Assembly (NCBI RefSeq): GCF_901827185.1
Contig: NZ_LR594671.1
Span: forward strand, 4,366,001-4,430,000
Reading direction: 5' to 3'
From: Variovorax sp. PBL-E5
Lineage (GTDB): Bacteria; Pseudomonadota; Gammaproteobacteria; Burkholderiales; Burkholderiaceae_C
Length of the DNA: 64,000 nucleotides
Part shown: piece by piece, positions 17,044-24,237 of the stretch
Layout: each line of letters begins with the position of its first letter
Numbering within the stretch: position 1 is the first letter of the stretch
Notes under the pieces: generated by a model
What the model was told of the DNA's origin: nothing
Databases searched by the model: none
What the model saw: only the letters and a program-made list of their open reading frames with translations
Translations under genes and position numbers: made by a program

Positions 17044-17202
17044 ATGCCGGAGAAATGTCGCGATGCCAAGTTCACCGAGGATACGGCGAAGCTAAAGGGC
17101 TCGCTTCAGGACCTCGATCCGAAGAAGGCAAGGCGGGCGCATGTCAAGGGGAAGGGAACAGCGGCTGCGAAGGCAATCCTAAGGCGCCACGCGAAACGAT
17201 AG
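17044..17202 (+). CDS. Small basic hypothetical protein (52 aa)
   Basis: ATG at 17044 opens MPEKCRDAKFTEDTAKLKG and ends RRHAKR at a TAG (17200-17202). Lys and Arg make up about a quarter of the residues (DPKKARRAHVKGKGTAAAKA), which fits nucleic-acid binding. It follows the DUF3606 gene by 7 bp. There is no clear ribosome site of its own, so translation may be coupled. Too short for a family assignment. Confidence 0.45.
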   Translation: MPEKCRDAKFTEDTAKLKGSLQDLDPKKARRAHVKGKGTAAAKAILRRHAKR

Positions 17203-17269
17203 GCCCGCTGCCGGCTCACAAGGTCCCGAGAACTGGGTCGGAGCCGCTGCTTGTCAGCTACGATCTGCG

Positions 17270-17446
17270 ATGCTCTTCACGTTCAAGATCCTCGAGTCGC
17301 TGCCCGATGCGCACGTCATCGAGGTCGAATGCCCAGCTTGCCACGACCGGTGGGAGCTCACCCGCCCGAAGGACGTGATCACCACGCCGTCGCGCTACAC
17401 GGTGATCTGCGGCAAGTGCCTGACCGATGGCTACATCGAGCTCTAG
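17270..17446 (+). CDS. Small zinc-ribbon protein (58 aa)
   Basis: ATG at 17270 opens MLFTFKILESLPDAHVIEVE. Two paired cysteine motifs, CPAC (near residue 21) and CGKC (near residue 47), are spaced as in a rubredoxin-like zinc ribbon. The last four bases overlap convergently with the SRAP gene stop. A zinc ribbon of this size could bind nucleic acid or be an accessory subunit. Function unknown. Confidence 0.55.
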   Translation: MLFTFKILESLPDAHVIEVECPACHDRWELTRPKDVITTPSRYTVICGKCLTDGYIEL

Positions 17447-18201
17447 AACAGGTCGCCCTCAGCCGGCGGCACCTTGGGCTTAGCGCGCGAGGGCTTTGGC
17501 TTCTCCGCCTTCGGAGGCAGCGGCTCAGGCGTGGCCACCAGGCGCTCCGCGGGGTACTGCTGCATGAACTCCATCGACTGCTGTGGCGAGGCATCCAGCC
17601 AGGCCGCGTAGGCACCCTCGGGCAGGATCACGACCATGCGCTTATCCTGCATCTCGGGCGGCCGCGCGGGGTCCGGCCGGTGGTAGTGCCGGAAGACCTC
17701 GTGATCGTCCGCGTTGATCGTCAGCATCGCGAAGCTGTTCACCCATTCGCCGGTCGGGGCCTTCCACGGCGACCAGATCCCGGCCACGCCGAGGGTCTCG
17801 TCGTTCGCCGCTGTGAACCTGGTGGGCACATGCGTTCCCGTGCGCCAGTCGGGCTCGAAGATCGCCTCGCAGGGCACGATGCAGTGCCGCGCCTTGGCCC
17901 AGGCGTTCTTGAAGCTGGCCAGGCTCGCCACGGTCTCGCTGCGCGCGTTGTACGTGCGTACACCGTACTTCAGGTCCTTCGCGAATCCGGGCAGCAGGCC
18001 GAAGTGCGCCATCGTCACCTCGAAATCGGGCACGGCATCGTCGCCCGACTCACGCTCGGGTGGCCGGCGCACGATCGGCGCCAGCTGGGTCGGGTAGACG
18101 TGGCTCGAGCCGCGTGGCGCCTCCCAGTCCGCCGGCAGCTCGATGCCGTAGTGCTTCAGGTAATAGGCCCGGCGGCGCTCGCTGATGTAGTGGCTGCACA
18201 T
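17443..18201 (-). CDS. SRAP/HMCES family protein (SOS response-associated peptidase, YedK-like)
   Basis: Start chosen so that the catalytic Cys is residue 2 (MCSHYISERR), as the family demands after Met removal. It has N85 (YNARSET) and E116 (IFEPDW) of the active site. At the position of the usual HDRxP histidine it reads MQDKRMVV (Q185), with HYH at 172-174 nearby. HMCES/YedK proteins form a thiazolidine DNA-protein crosslink with abasic sites in ssDNA. The protein is 253 residues, with a Lys/Pro-rich tail. It is divergent from the Panacea gene. Confidence 0.88.
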   Translation of the reverse strand: MCSHYISERRRAYYLKHYGIELPADWEAPRGSSHVYPTQLAPIVRRPPERESGDDAVPDFEVTMAHFGLLPGFAKDLKYGVRTYNARSETVASLASFKNAWAKARHCIVPCEAIFEPDWRTGTHVPTRFTAANDETLGVAGIWSPWKAPTGEWVNSFAMLTINADDHEVFRHYHRPDPARPPEMQDKRMVVILPEGAYAAWLDASPQQSMEFMQQYPAERLVATPEPLPPKAEKPKPSRAKPKVPPAEGDLF

Positions 18202-18311
18202 ATGGGTCAACCCATTGGTGGGAACGGGCGTTAACTTTCTTCCTTCTTGACGCCTCGAAGGACATGAGGTAGGAAAAAATTGAGAATCAACGAACCGTGC
18301 TCATATAGTAG

Positions 18312-18339
18312 TTGATCCCTCCGCTAGCACTGTTACTAT
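18312..18339 (+). promoter_or_regulatory. Promoter of the Panacea/two-TM pair
   Basis: TTGATC (18312-18317), a 16-bp spacer and TACTAT (18334-18339) form a good sigma-70 promoter 26 bp before the Panacea start. The -10 lies inside the LexA-like box at 18329-18346. It is also one arm of an inverted repeat ATATAGTA (18303-18310) / TACTATAT (18334-18341). Confidence 0.65.
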
Positions 18340-18346
18340 ATCCAGT
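18329..18346. promoter_or_regulatory. LexA-like SOS box overlapping the Panacea-gene -10
   Basis: ACTG-N10-CAGT with an AT-rich centre (TTACTATATC) matches the CTG-N10-CAG SOS box used by gamma- and beta-proteobacterial LexA. It covers the -10 hexamer, where bound LexA would block transcription. Confidence 0.6.
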
Positions 18347-18365
18347 CAAGACCGGGGTAAAAGCC

Positions 18366-18857
18366 ATGACGTACTCCCCTCGCATCATCGCCAACGCGTT
18401 CCTCCGTAAAGCCAAGGAGCAAAACACCGGCCTTTCGCATATGAAATTGCAAAAGCTGGTCTTCTACGCGCACGCCTGGAATTTGGCGCTCCATGGGGAA
18501 CCGCTTCTTAGCGAGAAGGTGGAAGCCTGGACATATGGCCCGGTTGTGGATTCGCTATATCACGAACTCAAAGCCCATGGGTCCAACGACATCAAGTCCT
18601 ATCTGAAAGAAGAGGACCGGAAAACCGGCGCCTTGGTCGCATATGTCCCGAACTCCTCGGATACGCAGACCTGGAAACTGATCGACCAAGTCTGGGATCG
18701 CTATTCAAAGTATTCCGCATCTCAGCTTTCCGCCATGACCCATACAAACGGTTCGCCCTGGCACCAGGCGCGGCTGGAAGACGATCGCAAGATCAGCAAC
18801 GACGCGATCAGAGAGTACTACAGCAAAACCGCCAGGGTTGGCTTAGCCCGTGGCTGA
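18366..18857 (+). CDS. Panacea (DUF4065, SocA/GepA-like) antitoxin-domain protein
   Basis: The 163-residue protein starts MTYSPRIIANAFLRKAKEQN. It has the Panacea signature through LSHMKLQKLVFYAHAWNLAL, KVEAWTYGPVVDSLYHEL and MTHTNGSPWHQAR. Panacea proteins are antitoxins that neutralise many unrelated toxins encoded next to them (SocA being the ClpXP adaptor case). The next gene overlaps by 8 bp and encodes a two-TM protein, so I infer a PanA-type toxin-antitoxin pair. An upstream in-frame ATG at 18312 is inside the promoter and is rejected. Confidence 0.85.
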   Translation: MTYSPRIIANAFLRKAKEQNTGLSHMKLQKLVFYAHAWNLALHGEPLLSEKVEAWTYGPVVDSLYHELKAHGSNDIKSYLKEEDRKTGALVAYVPNSSDTQTWKLIDQVWDRYSKYSASQLSAMTHTNGSPWHQARLEDDRKISNDAIREYYSKTARVGLARG

Positions 18858-19281
18858 GATCGAACCCAAGGAATCACTTCCTGCCGACCCTGTCAGCGTA
18901 CCGCTAGAACCCATTAGCGACACTAAGGTCGCGGGCGAGCTTTCAACCTTCAATACTGACGGGCGAAAGCTCGACGTTAACCTGCGGCGCGCCTCAGGAT
19001 ACGCGGCCCTCGTCATCGCTGGCCTCCTGTACGTTGCGGGTCTGGGAGCAATTGCCGTGTTCATGGGCCTAGTTCCAAAAATCCCTGCCGCATCAAATGA
19101 TCACTGGCACCTTGTTGTCGCGGCCGTGGCAGCGCTATTTTCCGTGCCCACCGTCCTCCTGCTGGCGGTTCTGCGGAGTACAGGAAACTTTCAAAAGGAT
19201 GCCGGCGTGGATTCGATTCATGAAGCGGTCGGGAAAAAAGTGATGGGCGTGTTGGAAAAATGGCTCACACCCGAAAAGTAG
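18850..19281 (+). CDS. Two-TM membrane protein, candidate toxin partner of the Panacea protein
   Basis: GTG start at 18850, overlapping the Panacea gene by 8 bp. The 143-residue protein has an acidic N-terminal tail, TM1 at about 50-73 (YAALVIAGLLYVAGLGAIAV), a short loop and TM2 at about 86-108 (HLVVAAVAALFSVPTVLLL). A cytoplasmic tail with IHEAVGKKVMGVLEKWL follows. Small membrane-disrupting proteins are one of the toxin classes found with Panacea antitoxins. The assignment is by position and topology only. Confidence 0.65.
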   Translation: MAEIEPKESLPADPVSVPLEPISDTKVAGELSTFNTDGRKLDVNLRRASGYAALVIAGLLYVAGLGAIAVFMGLVPKIPAASNDHWHLVVAAVAALFSVPTVLLLAVLRSTGNFQKDAGVDSIHEAVGKKVMGVLEKWLTPEK

Positions 19282-19383
19282 CGTCTCCAACACTATTTCC
19301 AACGTAACTGCGAAGCTGGCGCCCTCAGAACGGCAACGACCGTACCGGGTCCGAGCCACACCACCGCTGCGGCGTCAGCCGAC

Positions 19384-19671
19384 TCAGGGCAGGACCGAGC
19401 CGAACCCGAACGGCCCCGCCGGCGGCTTCGGCGCAGGCGGCGGCGCGCTCCTGGCCCGCGGGCCGATCTTGAGGTCTTCAGTCAGCGCCTGCAGCGCCAT
19501 CAGCCCTGCGGCCATGGCCTCCTGGTAGCTCCCAAGCCATTCGTCGGCAGCATCGAGTTCGGTCCACTCGTAGAAGCCCTCCTGCTGCTCGATCAGCACC
19601 CAGGCGAACCAGCCCTTTTCGGGCTCATCGACGTAGACGGCGATGCGGCGCAAGCGGGCAGCCGTGGCCAC
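19384..19671 (-). CDS. Small conserved hypothetical protein
   Basis: I start it at GTG 19671 (VATAARLRRIAVYVDEPEKG), 7 bp after the stop of the DUF3606 gene; a longer frame upstream is an Arg/Ser-rich shadow of that gene. The 95-residue product reads WFAWVLIEQQEGFYEWTELDAADE then WLGSYQEAMAAGLMALQAL, and ends in a Pro-rich tail. It forms an operon with the DUF3606 gene. Function unknown. Confidence 0.55.
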   Translation of the reverse strand: MATAARLRRIAVYVDEPEKGWFAWVLIEQQEGFYEWTELDAADEWLGSYQEAMAAGLMALQALTEDLKIGPRARSAPPPAPKPPAGPFGFGSVLP

Positions 19672-19678
19672 GCGCGCG

Positions 19679-19858
19679 CTACTTCTTGCCGAGGAACGAC
19701 CGGACCGCCTCGGCCGAGGTGCCGGCTTCCGCGACAGCCTTGCGCAGCGTCGCCTCATCCACGTCGAGCGCCTTCGTCCAATACCGGACCTCGTGATCCT
19801 CGTTGACGTTGATGCGAGTGCGATCCTGGCCGCCGCGGTTGGTGAGATCGTCTGCCAT
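19679..19858 (-). CDS. DUF3606 family small protein, second copy
   Basis: The 59-residue protein (MADDLTNRGGQDRTRINVNE) matches DUF3606 closely: DRTRINVNEDHEVRYWTK, then LRKAVAEAGTSAEAVRSFLG. GGAG lies eight to ten bases upstream of the ATG at 19858. It is a paralogue of the gene at 16830 but closer to the family consensus. Co-transcription with the downstream gene at 19671 is likely. Confidence 0.82.
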   Translation of the reverse strand: MADDLTNRGGQDRTRINVNEDHEVRYWTKALDVDEATLRKAVAEAGTSAEAVRSFLGKK

Positions 19859-20029
19859 GGTCTTCTCCTTCTGTGAGAGGTTCATGAGACTTGGCGGGGC
19901 ACCGGATGCGGGTCGGACGGAGCTTTGGCCGCGTGCAGGACGATGCCCAGGCATCAGTTCCTTATGTTCGCTTGCGCACAGACGCGTGTTGCGACGAGTG
20001 TAGACTCCAACCGATGTCGGAAAGGCGCC

Positions 20030-20296
20030 ATGGACAATTCAGCCATCCCACACGGAGCTCGCGAAGTCATCTTGGACCAACCGAGGTGGTCGACCAAAAT
20101 ATGGTCAGGGGTCACCTTCGACCAAGGGCAGAACTACCATGGTGACGTGTTTCGCGGCTTGCTCTGCCTCTGTCACATTTCGCTAAGCGGCAACTTTGTC
20201 GATGAAGCAGCAGGCCAGAAAGCAGTGGCCGCCAGCGCTCTCAAATGGATCGATGCGTTCGAGAATAGGGATGCCAGCTATCCCAGGGCGTTCTAG
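20030..20296 (+). CDS. Hypothetical protein (88 aa)
   Basis: The protein starts MDNSAIPHGAREVILDQPRW with AAAGG just upstream. It contains GVTFDQGQNYHGDVFRGLLC and a helix EAAGQKAVAASALKWIDAF. No domain recognised. The stop overlaps convergently by 4 bp with the gene at 20293-20547. Confidence 0.5.
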   Translation: MDNSAIPHGAREVILDQPRWSTKIWSGVTFDQGQNYHGDVFRGLLCLCHISLSGNFVDEAAGQKAVAASALKWIDAFENRDASYPRAF

Positions 20297-20547
20297 AGTT
20301 CCTGAAAGCCGGTATCGCCGGTGTGCTGTCGCTCAGACCAGGCGTCGATGTAATCGCGCGCCTTCGAGTCCAGCGCCCAGCGGGCAGTTGCCGGATCCGC
20401 GCGGGAAGTGCTGAGCACGAGACGGCACTTGTGCTCGCCTCTATGACGCAAGTCGGCGTGTCCGGCGAAAAACTCGCCGGACGCCGCTGTTTCAATTGAC
20501 ACCCACCACCCTCGATACTCAAAACTCGACCCGTCGCCGGTTGTCAT
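20293..20547 (-). CDS. Hypothetical protein (83 aa)
   Basis: I start it at ATG 20547 (MTTGDGSSFEYRGWWVSIET). A start 17 codons upstream is possible; neither has a strong ribosome site. The sequence contains EFFAGHADLRHRGEHKCRLVL and a C-terminal helix with WALDSKARDYIDAW. The YRGWWVSI opening resembles a family of short island proteins in Burkholderiales. Role unknown. Confidence 0.5.
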   Translation of the reverse strand: MTTGDGSSFEYRGWWVSIETAASGEFFAGHADLRHRGEHKCRLVLSTSRADPATARWALDSKARDYIDAWSERQHTGDTGFQEL

Positions 20548-20627
20548 CTGTGTCTCATTTTTATGAGTGATGGGGAGCTGCGACCAGATCCTAAGCATAG
20601 CTTCGAGGTTGGAGATTGATAGGCCAC

Positions 20628-20846
20628 CTATCCCCTAGACACGTCAGCCGCAGCCCCGCGCTCATGCCCGCCAAGGGGCATCAGCCATTCCCGGGCCGCC
20701 TGGGCCGGCGGCATGGCCCGCAGCCGGTCGTCGCGCCAGATCTCGGCGGCCACACGCTCGAGCTCCAGCGGATCCACGGTCCGCCAGCGCTGCTGCAGCC
20801 TGTGCGCGCAGGCGGCGATCCAGAGGTCTTCGGGTGTGTCTTCCAT
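20628..20846 (-). CDS. Small helical hypothetical protein under a LexA-like box
   Basis: The 72-residue protein starts MEDTPEDLWIAACAHRLQQR. It is helical and acidic-basic mixed (TVDPLELERVAAEIWRDDRL). Its ATG lies 18 bp from the ACTG-N10-CAGT box at 20865-20884, so this gene is the better placed target of that box. Function unknown. Confidence 0.55.
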   Translation of the reverse strand: MEDTPEDLWIAACAHRLQQRWRTVDPLELERVAAEIWRDDRLRAMPPAQAAREWLMPLGGHERGAAADVSRG

Positions 20847-20864
20847 GTTGCCATCGCAGCAAAC

Positions 20865-20884
20865 TACTGTATGCTTAACCAGTA
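20865..20884. promoter_or_regulatory. LexA-like SOS box between divergent small genes
   Basis: TACTG-TATGCTTAAC-CAGTA style palindrome: ACTG-N10-CAGT extended by T and A on the two sides, a very good match to the SOS consensus. The leftward gene starts 18 bp away. For the rightward gene the box ends on the first base of ATG 20884, so that gene would be leaderless or start at ATG 20896. Confidence 0.65.
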
Positions 20885-21168
20885 TGCGAGTCCGAATGAA
20901 ACGCAGGTTCCGTCGAGGCGTCGAGCTCACCGATGCCCAGTTCACCGACCAACCCTGGACCAAGGGCATGCTCCAGCTCGAAAAGAGCGGCCTGTACCTC
21001 TGCGAATCCACCCCTGGCCACAACCCGCCGCCCTACGGGACACTGCATCGCCCTGCTCTCAAGGCCGTCTACAGTGATTCGATCAGCTTCACGGGGATCG
21101 AGGAGGAAGGCGGGGCGCTCTACGCGCAGGTTTGGTACTGCGAGACGCGAGGGGCCACGGCGGAGTAG
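20884..21168 (+). CDS. Hypothetical protein divergent from the SOS-boxed gene
   Basis: The 94-residue protein reads MRVRMKRRFRRGVELTDAQF from ATG 20884, or 90 residues from ATG 20896 (MKRRFRR). It contains GMLQLEKSGLYLCESTPGHN and SFTGIEEEGGALYAQVWYCE, an alternating-strand pattern without recognised motif. The start overlaps the LexA-like box; I keep 20884 but think 20896 is as likely. Confidence 0.55.
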   Translation: MRVRMKRRFRRGVELTDAQFTDQPWTKGMLQLEKSGLYLCESTPGHNPPPYGTLHRPALKAVYSDSISFTGIEEEGGALYAQVWYCETRGATAE

Positions 21169-21177
21169 CGTCCGGCC

Positions 21178-21489
21178 ATGACCGACGACGAAGACGCAGA
21201 CCCGGTAGGAGCGCCCAGAGACCCGCGCGCAGCCTTCTATGCCGTTGCCGTGCGCGTCGGCCTGATCCGCGAAGGCGATCCGCTCGATCAGAACCTGGTC
21301 GACTTCGCAAGCGGCATCGTCGAGCTCTGCGCCAGCATCGGGGACGGCTATACGCTGGACAGCGATGCGATCCACCATGTCGCGAGCGGGCGTGCATCCG
21401 GATGCCGCAGCAGCGCCAGCGTCGCCAGCAGCGCAGCCGGCAGCAGGATCTGCGCCTCCCCGAGACGCGTCAGCAGGTGCCAGAAGTGA
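21178..21489 (+). CDS. Hypothetical protein, C-terminal part doubtful
   Basis: It follows the previous gene by 9 bp and starts MTDDEDADPVGAPRDPRAAF. Residues 1-70 look real (YAVAVRVGLIREGDPLDQNL, VDFASGIVELCASIGDGY). From about 71 the sequence becomes Ser/Arg-rich and non-protein-like, while another frame there reads DAAAAPASPAAQPAAG. A frameshift near 21380 is possible. Function unknown. Confidence 0.45.
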   Translation: MTDDEDADPVGAPRDPRAAFYAVAVRVGLIREGDPLDQNLVDFASGIVELCASIGDGYTLDSDAIHHVASGRASGCRSSASVASSAAGSRICASPRRVSRCQK

Positions 21490-21559
21490 TGAAAGAGACC
21501 CAGCTCACCGAGCATGATTCAGCGACCCTTGTCGTCGAGTACCGGCTTCGCTCGCCAGG

Positions 21560-21718
21560 TCAACGGGAGAACATGCCGAGACCGGCCAGGAGCATGAAAA
21601 CCGCCGCTGTGAGCAGCGTCAGCGCCACCCAGCGCAGGGCGACAGCCCGCGGAAGCGGTCGGTCCCTCCTGAAGGCCCTGAGGCGGTTCGCTCTTCGAGA
21701 CATGCGTGCCATGGGCAT
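21560..21718 (-). CDS. Possible small membrane protein (52 aa)
   Basis: ATG 21718 opens a basic stretch (MPMARMSRRANRLRAFRRDR) followed by one TM helix (ALRWVALTLLTAAVFMLLAG) and ends LGMFSR. A positively charged N-terminus before a single TM is a sensible small-protein topology. There is no strong ribosome site and the call is weak. Confidence 0.35.
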   Translation of the reverse strand: MPMARMSRRANRLRAFRRDRPLPRAVALRWVALTLLTAAVFMLLAGLGMFSR

Positions 21719-21751
21719 GACTCTGCACGGATGCGGCTGATCTGCCACTGA

Positions 21752-21895
21752 CGACCGCGTTTCAGTGGTCCCGGTCAGCACGTTCGGCAAGGTGGCGTCG
21801 GCGACCGGTGGACCGTCACCTCGCTCAAGACCGGAGAGACGGTCTACTCGGGCATCGGGCCGGTGGAGATCGTCAGGTCGCCGGCGCCGTTCTGA
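21752..21895 (+). pseudogene. Start-less fragment of a small conserved protein
   Basis: The open frame between stops at 21749 and 21893 reads like a genuine C-terminus (DRWTVTSLKTGETVYSGIGP, then VEIVRSPAPF) but contains no ATG, GTG or TTG start in frame. It looks like the 3' remnant of a gene whose 5' part was lost. The rest of 21490-22025 shows nothing else supportable. Confidence 0.35.
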
Positions 21896-22025
21896 TGTCT
21901 CAAGGCTCCTTGCCGGCTTTGTTCCGCTGGCGGCTGAAGATCACAGGCGGTGAGGCCAAGCGGCCGGGCCAAGATTCGACGTTGCCCTACGACTCGGCAT
22001 CGGCAGGAACGCTAAAACTGCCAGC

Positions 22026-22394
22026 ATGCCCAGACTTTTCATCGAAGGACCAACCGGCATCGCGGACGTGGTCCAGCTTCAAATTCCGCGAACGACCGTC
22101 GGGCGCTCGCTAGCCAACACCATCGTCCTAGACGATCTGCGGGTGAGTCGCCTTCACGCAGTCATCGATCTGGAGGCGCCCTTCTTCATCGTCAAGGACC
22201 TCTGGAGCAAAAACGGCGTCTACTTGAACGGCCGGAAAGTGCATGCCAGGGCGCTTTCCAGCGGGGACACCCTGAACGTCGGCGACTGCTCGATTCGTTT
22301 CATCGCGGAGAAAGACTATGAAGAGGCCGTGGCCGAGCCGCTTGGTTCGATCCCCGGCTTCCAGATGCACCGAATGGTGAGCTCAGCGCCTTGA
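22026..22394 (+). CDS. FHA-domain protein
   Basis: The 122-residue protein is essentially one forkhead-associated domain. It has the diagnostic GR in TVGRSLANTIVLDDLRVSRLHA (phosphothreonine-contacting Arg, Ser and His), then SKNGVYLNGRKV and GDTLNVGDCSIRF. FHA domains bind phosphothreonine peptides. No kinase is encoded inside the island; the nearest is the core kinase at 36160. It ends 6 bp from the convergent terminase-like gene. Confidence 0.85.
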   Translation: MPRLFIEGPTGIADVVQLQIPRTTVGRSLANTIVLDDLRVSRLHAVIDLEAPFFIVKDLWSKNGVYLNGRKVHARALSSGDTLNVGDCSIRFIAEKDYEEAVAEPLGSIPGFQMHRMVSSAP

Positions 22395-22399
22395 CATAG

Positions 22400-22999
22400 T
22401 CATCGGGCCGCAAAGTCTGCTTCCGGCTCTCCCAGCTCAGCGATCTGTTTGTGGACATAGGTCGTGAGCGTCTCGGTGACCTTGTCGGCCTCCAGGCCGA
22501 GCTCGGCGGCCAGCATCGGGCCAATCTTTGAAGGGAAGTTCAGCCAGGCGTCCCGTGCCGCGCGGCCCCCCTCAAAGAGCACCTGTTCGGCAAGGGCAAG
22601 CTCGACAAGCGTCCCCTCCTTCTCTTCGTACTCAAGGCGCTTCAGCATGGCGTTGTAGTTTTCCTTGATCCGGATCGCCTCGTTCAGATCGTGCTCCGCG
22701 CCGAACTCCCGCACGAGCCGTGAAGCGGCAACCGCTGGCGTCTCGTCGTCACGCACCTCCAGTGCGGACACTGGTGCGGACAGCTGTGCGGACATGTCCG
22801 CGGACACTTTGGATTTGTCCGCACCCTTCCGGCCTGAGGCACGAGTGGCCTTTCGCCAACCGAGTTTGAGCTGGGCGGGATCAAGCAAGCCTCCAGCGTC
22901 AGCGTGCAATCTTCCGGCCGTCAGCGCGCGCCGGACCTGCTTCTCATCACAGCCCGCGCGGCGGGCAAACTCACGGGCACTGATACTTGGTGCGGACAT
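22400..22999 (-). CDS. Phage terminase small subunit-like protein (Nu1 type)
   Basis: The 199-residue protein has an N-terminal helix-turn-helix (about 5-50, SAREFARRAGCDEKQVRRAL), a charged linker and a C-terminal helical part. That part shows the Nu1-like signature KENYNAMLKRLEYEEKEGTL, then AARDAWLNFPSKIGPMLAAE. Small subunits recognise the packaging site and hand DNA to the large terminase. No large subunit is encoded next to it, which is odd. It is the last gene of the leftward phage block. Confidence 0.65.
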   Translation of the reverse strand: MSAPSISAREFARRAGCDEKQVRRALTAGRLHADAGGLLDPAQLKLGWRKATRASGRKGADKSKVSADMSAQLSAPVSALEVRDDETPAVAASRLVREFGAEHDLNEAIRIKENYNAMLKRLEYEEKEGTLVELALAEQVLFEGGRAARDAWLNFPSKIGPMLAAELGLEADKVTETLTTYVHKQIAELGEPEADFAAR

Positions 23000-23245
23000 C
23001 TTTTTTATCCTTGTAGCTGGGGAAATAACGCGGTGCGCAATGCCCGCGATGTAGAAGGGCCCGGGAAGGACCCGTTGTTTTCTGGGGCCTGCTTTTGGAC
23101 CGTTCCGCGGAGCTGGCTAGGACGCCCACAGCGCGGCGCAGCGCCTTGGGTTGATACCGTGATGGCTGCGATCCCGAACGAACGCGCAGCGGCACGCTGG
23201 CTCGCTTGCGCGCAGGGGCCCACAGGACGACGTCACGAGCATTCA
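23000..23245. other. Intergenic stretch inside the phage block
   Basis: About 246 bp with no supportable gene. An open frame across it (22971-23288, minus) lacks recognisable sequence. It presumably holds the promoter for the terminase-like gene. Confidence 0.35.
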
Positions 23246-23788
23246 TCAGCTCGCCTTCTGGCGTCGCGATGCAAAGACAGCGTCCCACTGAGCTGCGACA
23301 TTGCGGGCTGCCCGTCCATCGTGGAGCCTGTCTGCCACCTGTGCGCTTTCAAGCGCCGAGAGCACCCCAAGCGCTTCGGTTCGGCTCATGCGAGTCTTGA
23401 ATGCGAGGCTTGCGGCGAGCGCCGGATTTTTAACCCCTGCCACAGACCTGAGGATGGCGGCACAGCGTGCACGTTCGCGGCGTCGGGCAACAGCGACGGG
23501 GCCGTGGCCGAACATCTCCTCGGCGGCGTCATCGTCGATCGTGGGAGCGATCTTCTCCTTTGCCACCGGTTTGGGCGTAGGCAGCGCTGCGGCTGCGTCC
23601 TTCGGCGCGGGCGCGGCGGCCTTGGCGACGTTGCCCTGCAACCGAGGTTTCGCAAGCGGTGGGACCACCTTGGCTGAATTTGGAAGCGCAACAATGGGGT
23701 TCTTGCTAAGGCCAAAAAAGTGCGCGAGCCTCAGCGGGAGGCGAGCGAGCTTGCCGGCCGCGGCTTTCATCTGAACGCGTGCGTTCAT
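23246..23788 (-). CDS. Phage head-assembly-like protein
   Basis: The 180-residue protein has a basic N-terminus, an Ala/Pro/Lys-rich middle and a C-terminal motif RRERARCAAILRSVAGVKNP then ALAASLAFKTRMSRTEAL. That tail is like the C-termini of phage prohead protease or scaffold proteins. It lacks any protease domain. I infer a head-related or scaffold-like fragment. It follows the gene at 23795 by 6 bp. Confidence 0.5.
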   Translation of the reverse strand: MNARVQMKAAAGKLARLPLRLAHFFGLSKNPIVALPNSAKVVPPLAKPRLQGNVAKAAAPAPKDAAAALPTPKPVAKEKIAPTIDDDAAEEMFGHGPVAVARRRERARCAAILRSVAGVKNPALAASLAFKTRMSRTEALGVLSALESAQVADRLHDGRAARNVAAQWDAVFASRRQKAS

Positions 23789-23794
23789 GATCGA

Positions 23795-24109
23795 TCAGCC
23801 CGCGGCGCCGAGCGGAAGGCCCGTGGTCATCATCACGTTGTCGAGCATCGCGCGCTGCTTGGAAGCCTCGGCGTCTGCCTCCTGCGCGAGCTGGGTTTCG
23901 ACCTCGGCGTAGCGAATGCAGATGCGCTCGATGGTGGCCGGAGTGATCGGCTCCTCGGCTTCGACGGTCAGTAGACCAGCCATGGCGCCGAGCCAGATGC
24001 CCTCCAGGCGCATGCGCGCGAGAGCGTTGGTGTTGATGGGGCCGTCGACGTTGAAAGTCACGTTTTTCGAGTCGGACGTAGCGGCTGCATGGATGGAAAC
24101 GATCTTCAT
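23795..24109 (-). CDS. Hypothetical phage-block protein
   Basis: The 104-residue protein reads MKIVSIHAAATSDSKNVTFN and continues with helices (RMRLEGIWLGAMAGLLTVEA, TIERICIRYAEVETQLAQEA). No family recognised. It is co-directional and tightly spaced with neighbours in the leftward phage block. Confidence 0.5.
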   Translation of the reverse strand: MKIVSIHAAATSDSKNVTFNVDGPINTNALARMRLEGIWLGAMAGLLTVEAEEPITPATIERICIRYAEVETQLAQEADAEASKQRAMLDNVMMTTGLPLGAAG

Positions 24110-24237
24110 GTGAATCCTTGTTCGTAGTAATAGGTCCCCCGTGTCGCCGGGAGCACGCGACCAGTGCCCACCTCATGAGTCAAGCGTCACTGGCTGCCGG
24201 TGTTACGCGCCACCGCCGGCTGGGCGCTCTCGACGAT

